Assembly: GCA_027067385.1 (NCBI GenBank)
Contig: JAMOVV010000073.1
Location: forward strand, 1-44,818
Source: Desulfarculaceae bacterium
GTDB taxonomy: Bacteria; Desulfobacterota; Desulfarculia; Desulfarculales; Desulfarculaceae
Length of the DNA: 44,818 bases
Reading direction: 5' to 3'
Part shown: one piece after another, positions 24,587 to 33,023 of the stretch
Numbering within the stretch: the first letter of the stretch is position 1
Layout: each line of letters starts with the position of its first letter
The notes under the pieces: generated by a model
Told to the model about the DNA's origin: nothing
The model's input: the letters and a program-made list of their open reading frames with translations, nothing else
The model's database searches: none
Translations under genes and position numbers: made by a program

Positions 24587-25633
24587 TTACAGCCGGCCCA
24601 CCGCCGCGGTGGGGGCTTTACCATATTTTCGCACCGCGGCCACAAAGGCCTCCATGTTTTCTTTTTTGACGTCGGGCCAGATATCGCAGCCGGGCCACAC
24701 GGCGTCCACGCCGTCGTCCACGTTGCCCTTGATCACCGCCTCCACGTCGGCCGCCTCGCCCTGCACCAGGGTGCCGTAGGGGTCAAAGCCGCCCAGGAGC
24801 AACACCTGGTCGCCGATCTTCTCGCGGGTCTCGGTGAGGGTGTTCTTCTGGTCCACGCTGATGGCCTCGGCCCCGCACTCGTTCATCATGGAGACGATGA
24901 GGTCGGTGCCGCCGCAGATGTGGTTTACCCGGGGCGCCTTGAGCGAATCGAAAACCCGGGTGAGGTTGGGCATGATCAGGGTCTTCCACATGCGGGGGCT
25001 CAGCAGGTCGGTGCCCGAGCCCATCTCGCGGATATTGATGAAGTCCACCCCCAGCTCTTGGTAGTGCTGGGCCACGGTGATGACCAGGTCGGTCATCTTC
25101 TCCAAGAAGGCGGTGACCCGCTCCTTGTCCTTGCGCAGGCCCTTGAGCAACACGTCGAGTTCCATGAGCTGGCCGCCCATGGTGAAGGGGCCCAGTACCC
25201 AGCCGCCCACCGCGTACTTGCCGCCCTCATATTCCAGGCAGCGTTTAATGGCGTCGTCCACCACCGGCATACGGCCCTGGTCGAAGATGCCGCTGAAGTC
25301 CTCGGGCAGGTCCACCTCGTCCAGGGTGGCCCACTTGGAGGGCACGGTAGGATAGAGGATGCCTTCGGCGTCGGCATAGAGGCTCACCCCGCGGCCCAGG
25401 GCCTCGGGCACGGTGCACATGTCGTAGGGCACCACCACGCCGTCGAGGCCGAACATCTCGGCGGTTTTGATGGCCGAGGCGGCCATCAGCTCGCCGGAAG
25501 TGTGCACCTCGGCGAAGTTGATGCCCATCTCCTCGATGGCCTGGATGGTGACCATGCCCATGCCGCTGAACAGGGGCATGGTGTCGACTGCTTCCCGATT
25601 GAAGAATTTGTTAACCCGCTCTTTGGGAGTCAT
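24587..25633 (-). CDS. UroD/MtaA-family corrinoid methyltransferase (paralog 2)
   Basis: This 348-residue TIM-barrel methyltransferase is of the UroD superfamily, with the zinc triad H238-x-C240 and C316 (W-P-G-C-D). It aligns in length and motif spacing with paralog 1 of the block but is clearly divergent from it. It begins M-T-P-K-E-R, the classic N-terminus of this family, with AGGAG seven bases upstream. An upstream in-frame ATG (25663) would add ten residues. It lies between the MtrH-like gene and the corrinoid protein gene, so it is the prime candidate for demethylating the growth substrate onto the corrinoid protein. Two such paralogs may split the substrate-demethylation and a second transfer step, or serve two methyl donors. 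Confidence 0.87.
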   Translation of the reverse strand: MTPKERVNKFFNREAVDTMPLFSGMGMVTIQAIEEMGINFAEVHTSGELMAASAIKTAEMFGLDGVVVPYDMCTVPEALGRGVSLYADAEGILYPTVPSKWATLDEVDLPEDFSGIFDQGRMPVVDDAIKRCLEYEGGKYAVGGWVLGPFTMGGQLMELDVLLKGLRKDKERVTAFLEKMTDLVITVAQHYQELGVDFINIREMGSGTDLLSPRMWKTLIMPNLTRVFDSLKAPRVNHICGGTDLIVSMMNECGAEAISVDQKNTLTETREKIGDQVLLLGGFDPYGTLVQGEAADVEAVIKGNVDDGVDAVWPGCDIWPDVKKENMEAFVAAVRKYGKAPTAAVGRL

Positions 25634-25686
25634 GCTGGGTCTCCTATGGCTTAAATATTTCATGAACCGCCGGCCGTGGGCCGGCG

Positions 25687-26637
25687 CTACATCGTTTTCA
25701 ATTGTTCCACGAACTCGGGGAACAGCTTATACAAAGGATGGTTTTCATCGACGGGCAACTGCTTGGTCTGCCCGAAGACCATGGTGGCCAGGAAGGCGTC
25801 GGCCATGGCCACCGCCGGGATGATCCGCGCCGAGCCGGCCATGGGCCCGCTGAAGATCATGTCGTGGTAGGCATAGGCCGACAGGCTCTCCAGGGCGGCG
25901 TCGGCCGCGGCCCAGCCCTTGAAGCCCCACTTCTCGCGGGCCGCCTTCCACATGTAGGACCCGTTGGAGGGAGCCGAGGCGGTGGGGAAGCCCCACTTCT
26001 CCTTGATCAGCCGGTTGGCCTCGGAGCAGAAGGCGGTGGCCGGCCCGTTCATCACCGAGGTGTCGACAAAGACGCTCTCGAACTCGGCCCCGGCCGCCTC
26101 GATGGCGTCGAGCAGGAGTTGGGTTCCGCTGATGCGGCCCGAGGGCATCTGGTTCTCCTGGTCAAAGGCCACCAGCAGCACGTGCTTCACCCCGATGTCG
26201 GCGATCTCTTTTATCTCGGTGGCCAGGTCCTGCTCCCACACCGTGAGGCTGTTGTAGAACATGCGGTCCAGCAGCCCTTTTTGAGCGCAGTAGGCCGCGC
26301 CCTCCAGCTTGGGCTTCATCACCCAGGCGTCGATGCAAAAGGGCATGGAGCTGTTGTCGGCCACGAAGTCGATAAAAGTCTCGAACTCCTTGCCGGTGTT
26401 GGCCACGATGTCGGCCATCACCGGCACCCCGGTCTCCTGGGATATCTTTTCCGCCTCAGACAGGAGCTGGCGGGCCCGGTCCTGGTTAAAGCCGTCCTTG
26501 CGCTTGGCGCCCTCGAAAACCTTGTCGCCTTTTTGGAAGATCGACGGTACCACCACGGTGGGATACTGGCCGGGCTGCCCGCCGAACTTGACCCCCCCCA
26601 CCTGGCATACTTTCTGGTCGGTCGTAAACTGCTGCAT
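25687..26637 (-). CDS. MtrH-like tetrahydrofolate/tetrahydropterin methyltransferase
   Basis: This 316-residue protein of the MtrH family has a near-N-terminal F-G-G-Q-P-G-Q-Y-P-T-V-V-V-P-S-I-F block that is diagnostic. In methanogens MtrH transfers the methyl group of methyl-tetrahydromethanopterin to a corrinoid. In bacterial operons with a corrinoid protein, MtrH-like enzymes run the corresponding transfer between methyl-corrinoid and tetrahydrofolate. That gives this block an exit route for methyl groups into the Wood-Ljungdahl methyl branch, which Desulfobacterota commonly have. It begins 62 nt after livF. No other Mtr subunits are present, so it is not a membrane Mtr complex. Confidence 0.9.
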   Translation of the reverse strand: MQQFTTDQKVCQVGGVKFGGQPGQYPTVVVPSIFQKGDKVFEGAKRKDGFNQDRARQLLSEAEKISQETGVPVMADIVANTGKEFETFIDFVADNSSMPFCIDAWVMKPKLEGAAYCAQKGLLDRMFYNSLTVWEQDLATEIKEIADIGVKHVLLVAFDQENQMPSGRISGTQLLLDAIEAAGAEFESVFVDTSVMNGPATAFCSEANRLIKEKWGFPTASAPSNGSYMWKAAREKWGFKGWAAADAALESLSAYAYHDMIFSGPMAGSARIIPAVAMADAFLATMVFGQTKQLPVDENHPLYKLFPEFVEQLKTM

Positions 26638-26668
26638 GACTCCTCCTTGTTTTCACCGCCGCCCGGCG

Positions 26669-26685
26669 GCCGTAACCCGTACGGC
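26669..26685 (-). other. Intercistronic hairpin between livF and the MtrH-like gene
   Basis: GCCGTA (26669-26674) pairs with TACGGC (26680-26685) over a five-base loop in the 62-nt gap separating transporter from methyltransferase genes. No T tract follows, so it is not a classical terminator. Confidence 0.4.
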
Positions 26686-26699
26686 GAGGCGCAAAGCGC

Positions 26700-27410
26700 T
26701 TATACTGACAAGTGACACTTGATTAGTTCTTCATTATTGATCAGGTCCTCGGAGGTCACCTGGTCCTGGATGATGCTCTTGGTCCCCATGAGGTAGTGGA
26801 TATCGGCCATCTCCAGGGCCACCCGGAAGTTCTGCTCCACCAGCAACATGGTGAGGTCATGCTCCCGGCACAGGTCGCGCACGATGCGGGCCACGTTTTC
26901 CACCAGGATGGGGCTGAGCCCCTGGGAGGGCTCATCCAGCAGCAACAGGCGGGGGTTGCCCATCAGGGCGCGCCCGATGGCCAGCATCTGCTGCTCACCG
27001 CCGCTGAGCTTAGCTCCCCCGCCGTGGCGTCTTTCGCCCAGCACCGGGAAGTACTCGTAGACCTTTTCCAGGGTCCAGCCCTCCCGCCCCTCTTCGCAGG
27101 GGGGACGAGCGCCCAGGCGCAGGTTTTCCTCCACCGACAGGCCCGGAAAGATGTTGCGCTCCGCCGGCACGTAGGCCACCCCGCTGCAGGCGATGCGGTG
27201 GGCTGGCCATCCCCGGGTGTCCTGGTCCCCGATGCGTATGCTGCCGGACCGGGCCGGGGTGAGTCCCATGATGGTCCGCAGGGTGGTGGTTTTGCCCACG
27301 CCGTTGCGGCCCAGGATGCAAACCGCCGCGCCGGTCTCAACCTCCAGGGACAGCCCCTGGATCACGTGGCTGCCGCCGTAGTAGGTGTTGACGTCCTCTA
27401 GCTTGAGCAT
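26700..27410 (-). CDS. livF: ABC transporter ATP-binding protein, LivF-type
   Basis: This 236-residue ATPase has Walker A G-R-N-G-V-G-K40-T41, signature L-S-G-G-E-Q-Q and Walker B L-L-L-L-D-E-P. The S-Q-G-L-S-P after Walker B is characteristic of LivF. It pairs with LivG to power the LivHM permease. The symbol denotes the family. Substrates of Liv-type importers in anaerobes include aromatic acids, amides, urea and other organic acids, so branched-chain amino acids should not be assumed. It starts 36 nt after livG. Confidence 0.93.
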   Translation of the reverse strand: MLKLEDVNTYYGGSHVIQGLSLEVETGAAVCILGRNGVGKTTTLRTIMGLTPARSGSIRIGDQDTRGWPAHRIACSGVAYVPAERNIFPGLSVEENLRLGARPPCEEGREGWTLEKVYEYFPVLGERRHGGGAKLSGGEQQMLAIGRALMGNPRLLLLDEPSQGLSPILVENVARIVRDLCREHDLTMLLVEQNFRVALEMADIHYLMGTKSIIQDQVTSEDLINNEELIKCHLSV

Positions 27411-27446
27411 AACGGTATGATCCTCGCGGGAGGCGGAAGCCCCCCC

Positions 27447-28217
27447 TTAATCGGTTTCCAACAACGGGGCCCACTTGGTACTGCCCAGGTAGGCGTCCTT
27501 GACGTCGCAGTTGTTGGATATCTCCTGCGGCGGCCCCTCGGCGATTATGCCGCCCTGGTGCAACACCGTGAGCCGGTCGGAGATGGTCATCACCAGCTCC
27601 ACGTCGTGCTCCACCAACACCACCGCCACCTCCTTGGCCAACTCCTGGATGAGCCGGGCGATGTGGCGGGTCTCCTTGGGCGACATGCCGGCGGTGGGCT
27701 CGTCCAAGAGCAACACCTTGGGGTCGCAGGCCAGGGCGATACCCACCTCCACCAGCCGCTGGTCGCCGTAGGCCAGGTTCTCCACCGACTGGTAGGCCAC
27801 CTCGTTCAGGTTCAGGCGATCCACGATGGACTCGGCCTCCTGGTTGACCTTCTTCAGGCTGGTGCGCCTGGCGAACACCCGCCCCGAGCCGCCCAAGTGC
27901 AGTTGCGTGGCGATGCGGATGTTCTCGTAGACCGTGAGCCCCATGAAGATGCTGTTGATCTGAAAGGTGCGACAGATGCCCATGCGCACCCGCTTGTGCA
28001 CCGAGTAGTTGGTGATGGGCTGGCCGCGGTAAAATACTTCTCCGCCCGAGGCCCCCAGCTTGCCGGTGATCACGTTGATCAGGGTGGTCTTGCCGGCGCC
28101 GTTGGGCCCGATGATGGAGCGTAGCTGTTTATCGTAGATATCCAACGACACCAAGTTCAGCGCGGTAACTCCGCCAAAGGTGCGCATCAGGTCTTTGGTG
28201 CTGATGATCGGCTCCAT
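27447..28217 (-). CDS. livG: ABC transporter ATP-binding protein, LivG-type
   Basis: This 256-residue ATPase has Walker A G-P-N-G-A-G-K-T (37-44), a degenerate signature L-A-Y-G-D-Q, as usual in LivG, and Walker B V-L-L-L-D-E-P-T-A-G-M. The C-terminus holds the L-V-E-H-D-V-E-L-V-M switch region. I chose the ATG at 28217, two bases after the livM stop. A longer frame from 28397 would overlap livM by 180 bp and give an unrelated extension. Confidence 0.93.
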   Translation of the reverse strand: MEPIISTKDLMRTFGGVTALNLVSLDIYDKQLRSIIGPNGAGKTTLINVITGKLGASGGEVFYRGQPITNYSVHKRVRMGICRTFQINSIFMGLTVYENIRIATQLHLGGSGRVFARRTSLKKVNQEAESIVDRLNLNEVAYQSVENLAYGDQRLVEVGIALACDPKVLLLDEPTAGMSPKETRHIARLIQELAKEVAVVLVEHDVELVMTISDRLTVLHQGGIIAEGPPQEISNNCDVKDAYLGSTKWAPLLETD

Positions 28218-28219
28218 GA

Positions 28220-29278
28220 TCACTTGTTCTCCGAAGGCTTGCGTCGCAGCATGGAACTCAGCCCGGCCACGCCTTTGGGCAGGAACAACACCAGGAAGAT
28301 GACCACCAGCCCCACGTAGATTTCCCAGTGCTCGGTGGCGCTGCTCAGGCAATCCTTGAGCAGGATGAAGATGCCGGCGCCCAGGAAGGGCCCCCACAAC
28401 GAGCCCATGCCTCCCAGCAGGACCATCATCAACACCTCGGCCCCCTCAAAGGCGTGCATGGTGTCCGGGGCGATGTTGCGCTCCAAGAACATCCACAGGG
28501 TGCCGGCCAGGCCGGCCAGGCCACAGGCCACCAACCAACCGATGAGCTTGAAGCGCCGGACGTTGATGCCCACGAAAGAGGCCCGTTCCTCGTTCTCCCG
28601 GATGGCCTCCAGCACCGCGCCCAGCGGCGAGTTGACCATCCGGTGGGTGAGGATGAAGGCCACCACCACTATGAACAGGACCAGGTAGTACACGTGCACC
28701 GGGTCGGAGGTGTTGCCCAGGTTCCACGGGCCCAGGTTGATGTCAAGGTATGGCACCATCCCCTCTTCGGCCACCTTGGGCAGGCCGTGCTCGATGGCCG
28801 CCACCAGTCCGTCGTCGCCGCCGGTTACGTCGTGCCATTTCCAGGCCACGGTGTAATACATCATGCCGAAGGCCATGGTGAGCAGGGCAAAGGCCAGGCC
28901 GCCGGTGCGCACCTGTAGCCAGCCCACCGGCCAGGCGATGATCATGGTGAAGACCACCCCCACCAACATGGCCAACCACAGGGACTCGGGATTGACGTTG
29001 ATGGTGAACAGGCCGGCCGCGTAGGCCGCCAGGCCCAGGTAGGAATTGTGCATGAACGACAGCAGGCCGGTGAAGCCCAGCAGCACGTCCAGGCTCATGG
29101 CCAACAGCCCGAAGATCAGGATGCGCGTCCAGAGGTTTTGGTAAAAAGGATTGGTCACCACCAGGGGGAGAACCACCATACCGGCCACCACCAGCACAAA
29201 CCCGCCCAAAGATAGAGGATGAGCTCCGGACCACCGTCTCAGCAGGCTGCCCGGCGCTTGGTTGGTTCGGTTACTCAA
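28220..29278 (-). CDS. livM: ABC transporter permease, LivM-type
   Basis: This 352-residue membrane protein has about nine to ten hydrophobic helices. The family G-Y-L/F-G-L-A-A-Y motif appears as N-S-Y-L-G-L-A-A-Y-A-A-G, and the cytoplasmic E-A-I-R-E-N-E coupling loop contacts the ATPases. It overlaps livH by eight bases and is followed by livG after two bases, so the transporter genes are tightly coupled. Confidence 0.93.
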   Translation of the reverse strand: MSNRTNQAPGSLLRRWSGAHPLSLGGFVLVVAGMVVLPLVVTNPFYQNLWTRILIFGLLAMSLDVLLGFTGLLSFMHNSYLGLAAYAAGLFTINVNPESLWLAMLVGVVFTMIIAWPVGWLQVRTGGLAFALLTMAFGMMYYTVAWKWHDVTGGDDGLVAAIEHGLPKVAEEGMVPYLDINLGPWNLGNTSDPVHVYYLVLFIVVVAFILTHRMVNSPLGAVLEAIRENEERASFVGINVRRFKLIGWLVACGLAGLAGTLWMFLERNIAPDTMHAFEGAEVLMMVLLGGMGSLWGPFLGAGIFILLKDCLSSATEHWEIYVGLVVIFLVLFLPKGVAGLSSMLRRKPSENK

Positions 29279-30173
29279 ACTTGCCCTCCCCCAAGATGCC
29301 GTAAGGTTTGAAGACCAGGATCACCGCCATGAGCATGTAGACGATCACCATGGCGAAGTTGGTGATAACCGCCTCGGCCAGGGCCTGTACAAAGCCCACC
29401 AGCAAGGCGGCGACGATAACTCCCCGCAGACTGCCCAGCCCGCCGATGACGATGACCACGAAGGAGCTGATGAGCATATCGTGGCCCATGATGGGCAAGA
29501 TGGGATAGAGCGGACCCACCAAAAACCCGGCGATGCCGGCCATGACGCAGCCCAGCACAAAGGCGCCCACCCGCACCGCCTTGAGGTTCACGCCCAGGGC
29601 GGAGACCATCTCCGGAATGTCGGCCGCCGCCCGCATGTTGATCCCCATGCGGGTGCGGTTGAGCAGGGTCATGAGCAGGCCCATGACCACGGCCACCCCC
29701 ACCAGCAGGGCGAAGCGGTAGGCCGGGTAGGAGAAATCGCCGATGTATACCGGCTTTTGCAAGAACTCCGGCGGAATGATGTAGTGGGGGGTGTCGCCCC
29801 AATTGGCTTTGATCAAGCCGTCAATCAAGAACATCAGGCCATAGGTGAGGATCAGGGTGTAGATCATGGGACGGTCGCGCATCGGCTCGATGAGCACCCG
29901 CTCCAACACCCAGCCCACCAGGCCCACCAAGGCCGGCGCCAGGATCAAAGCCAAGAAGAAATTCAGCCCCCCGAACTCGAAGTCCAACCCGAACAGCAAC
30001 ACCTTGCCGGTCACCAGGGTGTAGCCGAAATAGGCCCCCAGGGCATAGAGCGAGCCGTGGGCCAAGTTCATCACCCGGTTGAGCCCGTAGATGATGTTGA
30101 GGCCGATGGCCACTATCAAGAACACCCCGCCCAGGACCAGCCCGTTGAGGATTATTTGGATAACCGAAGCCAC
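29271..30173 (-). CDS. livH: ABC transporter permease, LivH-type
   Basis: This 300-residue membrane protein has about eight helices. The N-terminal I-I-Y-G-L-N-R-V-M-N-L-A-H-G-S block and the N-R-T-R-M-G-I-N-M-R-A loop are diagnostic of LivH. It forms the translocation pore with LivM. It lies 151 nt downstream of the binding-protein gene, separated by a strong hairpin that probably lowers its expression relative to the binding protein. Confidence 0.93.
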   Translation of the reverse strand: MASVIQIILNGLVLGGVFLIVAIGLNIIYGLNRVMNLAHGSLYALGAYFGYTLVTGKVLLFGLDFEFGGLNFFLALILAPALVGLVGWVLERVLIEPMRDRPMIYTLILTYGLMFLIDGLIKANWGDTPHYIIPPEFLQKPVYIGDFSYPAYRFALLVGVAVVMGLLMTLLNRTRMGINMRAAADIPEMVSALGVNLKAVRVGAFVLGCVMAGIAGFLVGPLYPILPIMGHDMLISSFVVIVIGGLGSLRGVIVAALLVGFVQALAEAVITNFAMVIVYMLMAVILVFKPYGILGEGKFE

Positions 30174-30225
30174 TGGGCTCCCCTCTTCTTACGCAGAGTC
30201 ATTGTTTGGTCGTTCAAGCGTGTGC

Positions 30226-30284
30226 AAAAGGGGGAGGGAAAGGACCCACGCAGCCGAAGGTCTGTCTTTTCCTTTCCCTCCCCC
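30226..30284 (-). terminator. Partial terminator/attenuator between livK and livH
   Basis: Read on the minus strand, a 15-bp perfect purine/pyrimidine stem (arms 30284-30270 and 30244-30230) with a 25-nt loop is followed immediately by TTTT (30229-30226). It sits between the binding-protein gene and the permease genes. Limited read-through here would give the excess of binding protein over membrane components that such importers need. The arms also could stabilise the livK mRNA 3' end. Confidence 0.65.
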
Positions 30285-30324
30285 CAGGTAACAACCACTA
30301 ACGTTCCCTTTGGGACCCCGTCGC

Positions 30325-31518
30325 CTATTCAGGCGGACCCAGGACCTTGGCCGGGAAGATCTTGATGACCTTCATGTAGACCTTGGCGCCGTAGGGGTTG
30401 GCCGGGGCGGCCATGGTCTCGGTGAGCACCGCCGCGTTGCGCATGCAGTTGTCCTTGGCCGAGATGCGCACCACGCCGTAGGGACCGTCGAAGCTGATGC
30501 CCCGCAGCGCGGCCGCGACCTTCTTGGCGTCGGTGCTGCCGGCCTTTTCAATGGCGTTGAAGAGGTTCATGGCCCCCACGTAGGAGTGGGCCGCTGCGTC
30601 AGACGGAATGGTCTTGAACATCTTCCAGAAGGCGGCGTTCCACTTCTTGGCCTTGGGATTGAAGCGTTGCAGGTCCCAGGCGTAGTCCGAAGCGCCGAAG
30701 ATGCCGTAGGTGGCCGATCCACCCTCTTCCAGCTCCAAGGGACCCGGGGCCGCGCCGGAGACCAGGCGGCAGGTCTTCATCAGGCCGAAGTCGGTGGCCT
30801 GCTTGGCGAAGTGGGGGATGACGTTGGTGATCAAGGCGATGTAGATGCCGTCGGCTCCGGAGGCCTTGATCTTGGTGAGGTAGGTGGACCAGTCGGTGGT
30901 CTTGATGGGCGCCCGGTCGAAGTCCGGGTTCACCACGGTGATGCCGTTGGCCTTGGCCAGCTTGATGAAACGCTGGGCCGCGTCGTGGCCCCAGGAGTAG
31001 TCGTGGACCAACACGTAGTACTTGCGCTTCTTCAAATCCGGCGTGGCCAAGATGCCCTGCACGTTGCCCACCGCGGTCTGGTCGTTGGCCAGCTGCCCGC
31101 AGCGGAACACCAAGGGATTGAGCCCGTAGAACTTGGTGGTCATGACGTGAGTGGACAAGAACGGAACCTTGAGCTGGTCCATGTTCTTGGCCAGGGCCAG
31201 GCCCACACCGGAGGAGAAGACGCCGATCAGGGCCACTACGCCGTCCTTGTAGACCAGCTTCTTGGCCTTGCTGACCGCCACCGCCGGTTTGACCCGGGTG
31301 TCCTCCACCACCAGTTGGATGGGACGGCCCAAGATGGTCTTTTTCACGGCCGCGGCCATCTTGATGCCCATGACCATTTCCTGGCCGCCCTGGGCCACGA
31401 TGCCGGTCAGCGGCACCAGCACGCCGATCTTGACCGGCTTTTTAGCCAGCGCCGCCATCGGCATGGCCAGCGACAGCGCCAGCACTACGGTAAGAGCTAG
31501 GACCAAATACTTCTTCAT
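30325..31518 (-). CDS. livK: Periplasmic substrate-binding protein, LivK-type
   Basis: This precursor of 397 residues has a textbook Sec signal peptide (M-K-K, hydrophobic core, A-A-L-A cleavage near residue 25). It continues K-P-V-K-I-G-V-L-V-P-L-T-G, the opening strand of type I periplasmic binding proteins (Peripla_BP_6). It delivers substrate to LivHM. The ligand cannot be assigned; the gene's place between oxidation enzymes and permease implies it carries the substrate of this pathway. I chose the ATG at 31518, with GGGAGGGG just upstream. A longer frame from 31584 lacks such a site. Confidence 0.92.
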   Translation of the reverse strand: MKKYLVLALTVVLALSLAMPMAALAKKPVKIGVLVPLTGIVAQGGQEMVMGIKMAAAVKKTILGRPIQLVVEDTRVKPAVAVSKAKKLVYKDGVVALIGVFSSGVGLALAKNMDQLKVPFLSTHVMTTKFYGLNPLVFRCGQLANDQTAVGNVQGILATPDLKKRKYYVLVHDYSWGHDAAQRFIKLAKANGITVVNPDFDRAPIKTTDWSTYLTKIKASGADGIYIALITNVIPHFAKQATDFGLMKTCRLVSGAAPGPLELEEGGSATYGIFGASDYAWDLQRFNPKAKKWNAAFWKMFKTIPSDAAAHSYVGAMNLFNAIEKAGSTDAKKVAAALRGISFDGPYGVVRISAKDNCMRNAAVLTETMAAPANPYGAKVYMKVIKIFPAKVLGPPE

Positions 31519-31671
31519 AGAACCCCTCCCTGATAAAAGATTAGCTAGCTCGGAAACCCTCGGGAGCGCGGACCCACCGCGCAAAACCCCGTTTATTGTC
31601 CACCCACGGTTGGCTGTCCCCTCCTTTACGCGTTAAATCCCCCCTCGCCGAAATCTTGGGCCGAGTTGCTG

Positions 31672-32994
31672 TCACTTTTCCGGCAAGGCGCGATCTATCA
31701 ATTCGGTCAGGTCGTAGAGTTTCATGGCACTGCCGATGGACTTGGCCCCGGCGTTGAGGTTGTAGTGGCAGAAGGGGCAGATGGAGACCATGTCGCTGGC
31801 CCCGGCCTCGACCCCCTCGCTGATCCTCTTACCAGCGTTCTTGGTGGCCCAGTCGCCGAAACCGGTCATCACGCCGCCACCACCGCCGCAGCAGTAGGAG
31901 TTGGCCCGCACCCGCTTCATCTCCACCACTTCCACCCCGGGGATGGCGGCCAGCAGCTCGCGCGGCTGGTCGTAGAGGCAGTCTTCTTCGCTCAGCTCCA
32001 GGTAGGCGCCGGGCCACAGCTCGCTGCCGTCTTCATCGATGATGAACTTGTTGAGGTGACGGCCGGTGTGGCAGGGATCGTGGTAGGTGAAGGTGCCTTC
32101 CACCGCGTTTTGCAGGGGCAGCTTGCCCTCTTGCCACAGGCGGTGCAGGTAGTCGGCGGTATGGATCACCTCGATGCCGTCCATGAGCTTGTCGTAGTCG
32201 GCGCTGAGGCAGTAGTCTTTTTTGATAGCCCGGTAGCAGCCGGCGCAGGAGGTGATAATGGTCTTCACGCCCTTCTCGTCGGCCATCTGGCGGAAGAGAT
32301 TGAGGTTGTGCTCGGCCACCCGTTTGAATTCCTCGGCGTCGCCCACCCGCATAGCGGTGGAGCCGCAGCAGACCTCGCTCTCGCCCAGGATGCCGAAGTC
32401 CAGCCCCAGCTTTTGGAAGATGGACGCGGTGGCCTGGGGGATGCCCTGGGCCTGCTTGTTGAAGGCGCCGGTGCAGCCGACGAAGAACATGATCTCGGCC
32501 GGCTCTTTGTTCAGGTTCTTGATGGGCTTCTTGGCCTTTTTGAACGGCCGGGTCCAGTCGGTGCGCAGGCGGCGCGGCCCCTGGTAGGGGTTGTTGTAGC
32601 TCTTCATGGACTGCAGCAGGTTCTTTTGCAGCGGCAGCGGACCCACCCCGGACTCCACCGCCTTGCGGCGCATGGCCTCGAATATCTCGGGGATGTAGGG
32701 CTTGTGGTCAAGCTGGCACTGGCTCTGGCAGCCGGCGCAGATGGTGCATTTATAGATGGCCTCCAGGAACTCCGGGTCGGCCAAGTCCAGGGTGCCGTCG
32801 AGGATGCCCCGGGCAAAGGCTATCTTGCCCTTGGAAGCCATGTAGCCCTCAAAGCCGAACTCGCTGCCCGAGGGACAGATCTCGCCGCAAGTGGCCGGCG
32901 GTCCGAAATCATAGGCCACCCGGCAGGTGCCGCAGGCGGTGCAGCGCCAAATATAGTGTTCCAACTCTTCGAGGCTGGGGATATTCCATTGCAT
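31672..32994 (-). CDS. CCG-domain iron-sulfur oxidoreductase subunit (GlcF/HdrD-like)
   Basis: This 440-residue protein has an N-terminal pair of 4Fe-4S motifs (C18-x2-C21-x2-C24 with C36 and C40-P; then C-T-I-C-A-G-C-Q-S-Q-C). Two CCG domains follow, with C-C-G-S-T and Y-C-C-G-G-G-G-G blocks plus H-D-P-C-H. Proteins of this type accept electrons from a partner flavoprotein (glycolate, lactate or glycerol-3-phosphate oxidation) or act in heterodisulfide-reductase-like modules. The FAD oxidase 29 nt upstream is the evident partner. The ATG at 32994 follows GGAGGAGG. A longer frame to 33192 would overlap the oxidase gene and is rejected. It has no transmembrane segment, so electrons leave through another carrier. 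Confidence 0.9.
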   Translation of the reverse strand: MQWNIPSLEELEHYIWRCTACGTCRVAYDFGPPATCGEICPSGSEFGFEGYMASKGKIAFARGILDGTLDLADPEFLEAIYKCTICAGCQSQCQLDHKPYIPEIFEAMRRKAVESGVGPLPLQKNLLQSMKSYNNPYQGPRRLRTDWTRPFKKAKKPIKNLNKEPAEIMFFVGCTGAFNKQAQGIPQATASIFQKLGLDFGILGESEVCCGSTAMRVGDAEEFKRVAEHNLNLFRQMADEKGVKTIITSCAGCYRAIKKDYCLSADYDKLMDGIEVIHTADYLHRLWQEGKLPLQNAVEGTFTYHDPCHTGRHLNKFIIDEDGSELWPGAYLELSEEDCLYDQPRELLAAIPGVEVVEMKRVRANSYCCGGGGGVMTGFGDWATKNAGKRISEGVEAGASDMVSICPFCHYNLNAGAKSIGSAMKLYDLTELIDRALPEK

Positions 32995-33023
32995 TTTCGC
33001 CTCCTCCAAGCGCGGCTTAAGCG

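Noticed and set aside
28218-28397. N-terminal extension of LivG
   Set aside because: The extra 60 residues lie inside livM in another frame and have shadow composition. The ATG at 28217 gives a normal LivG.
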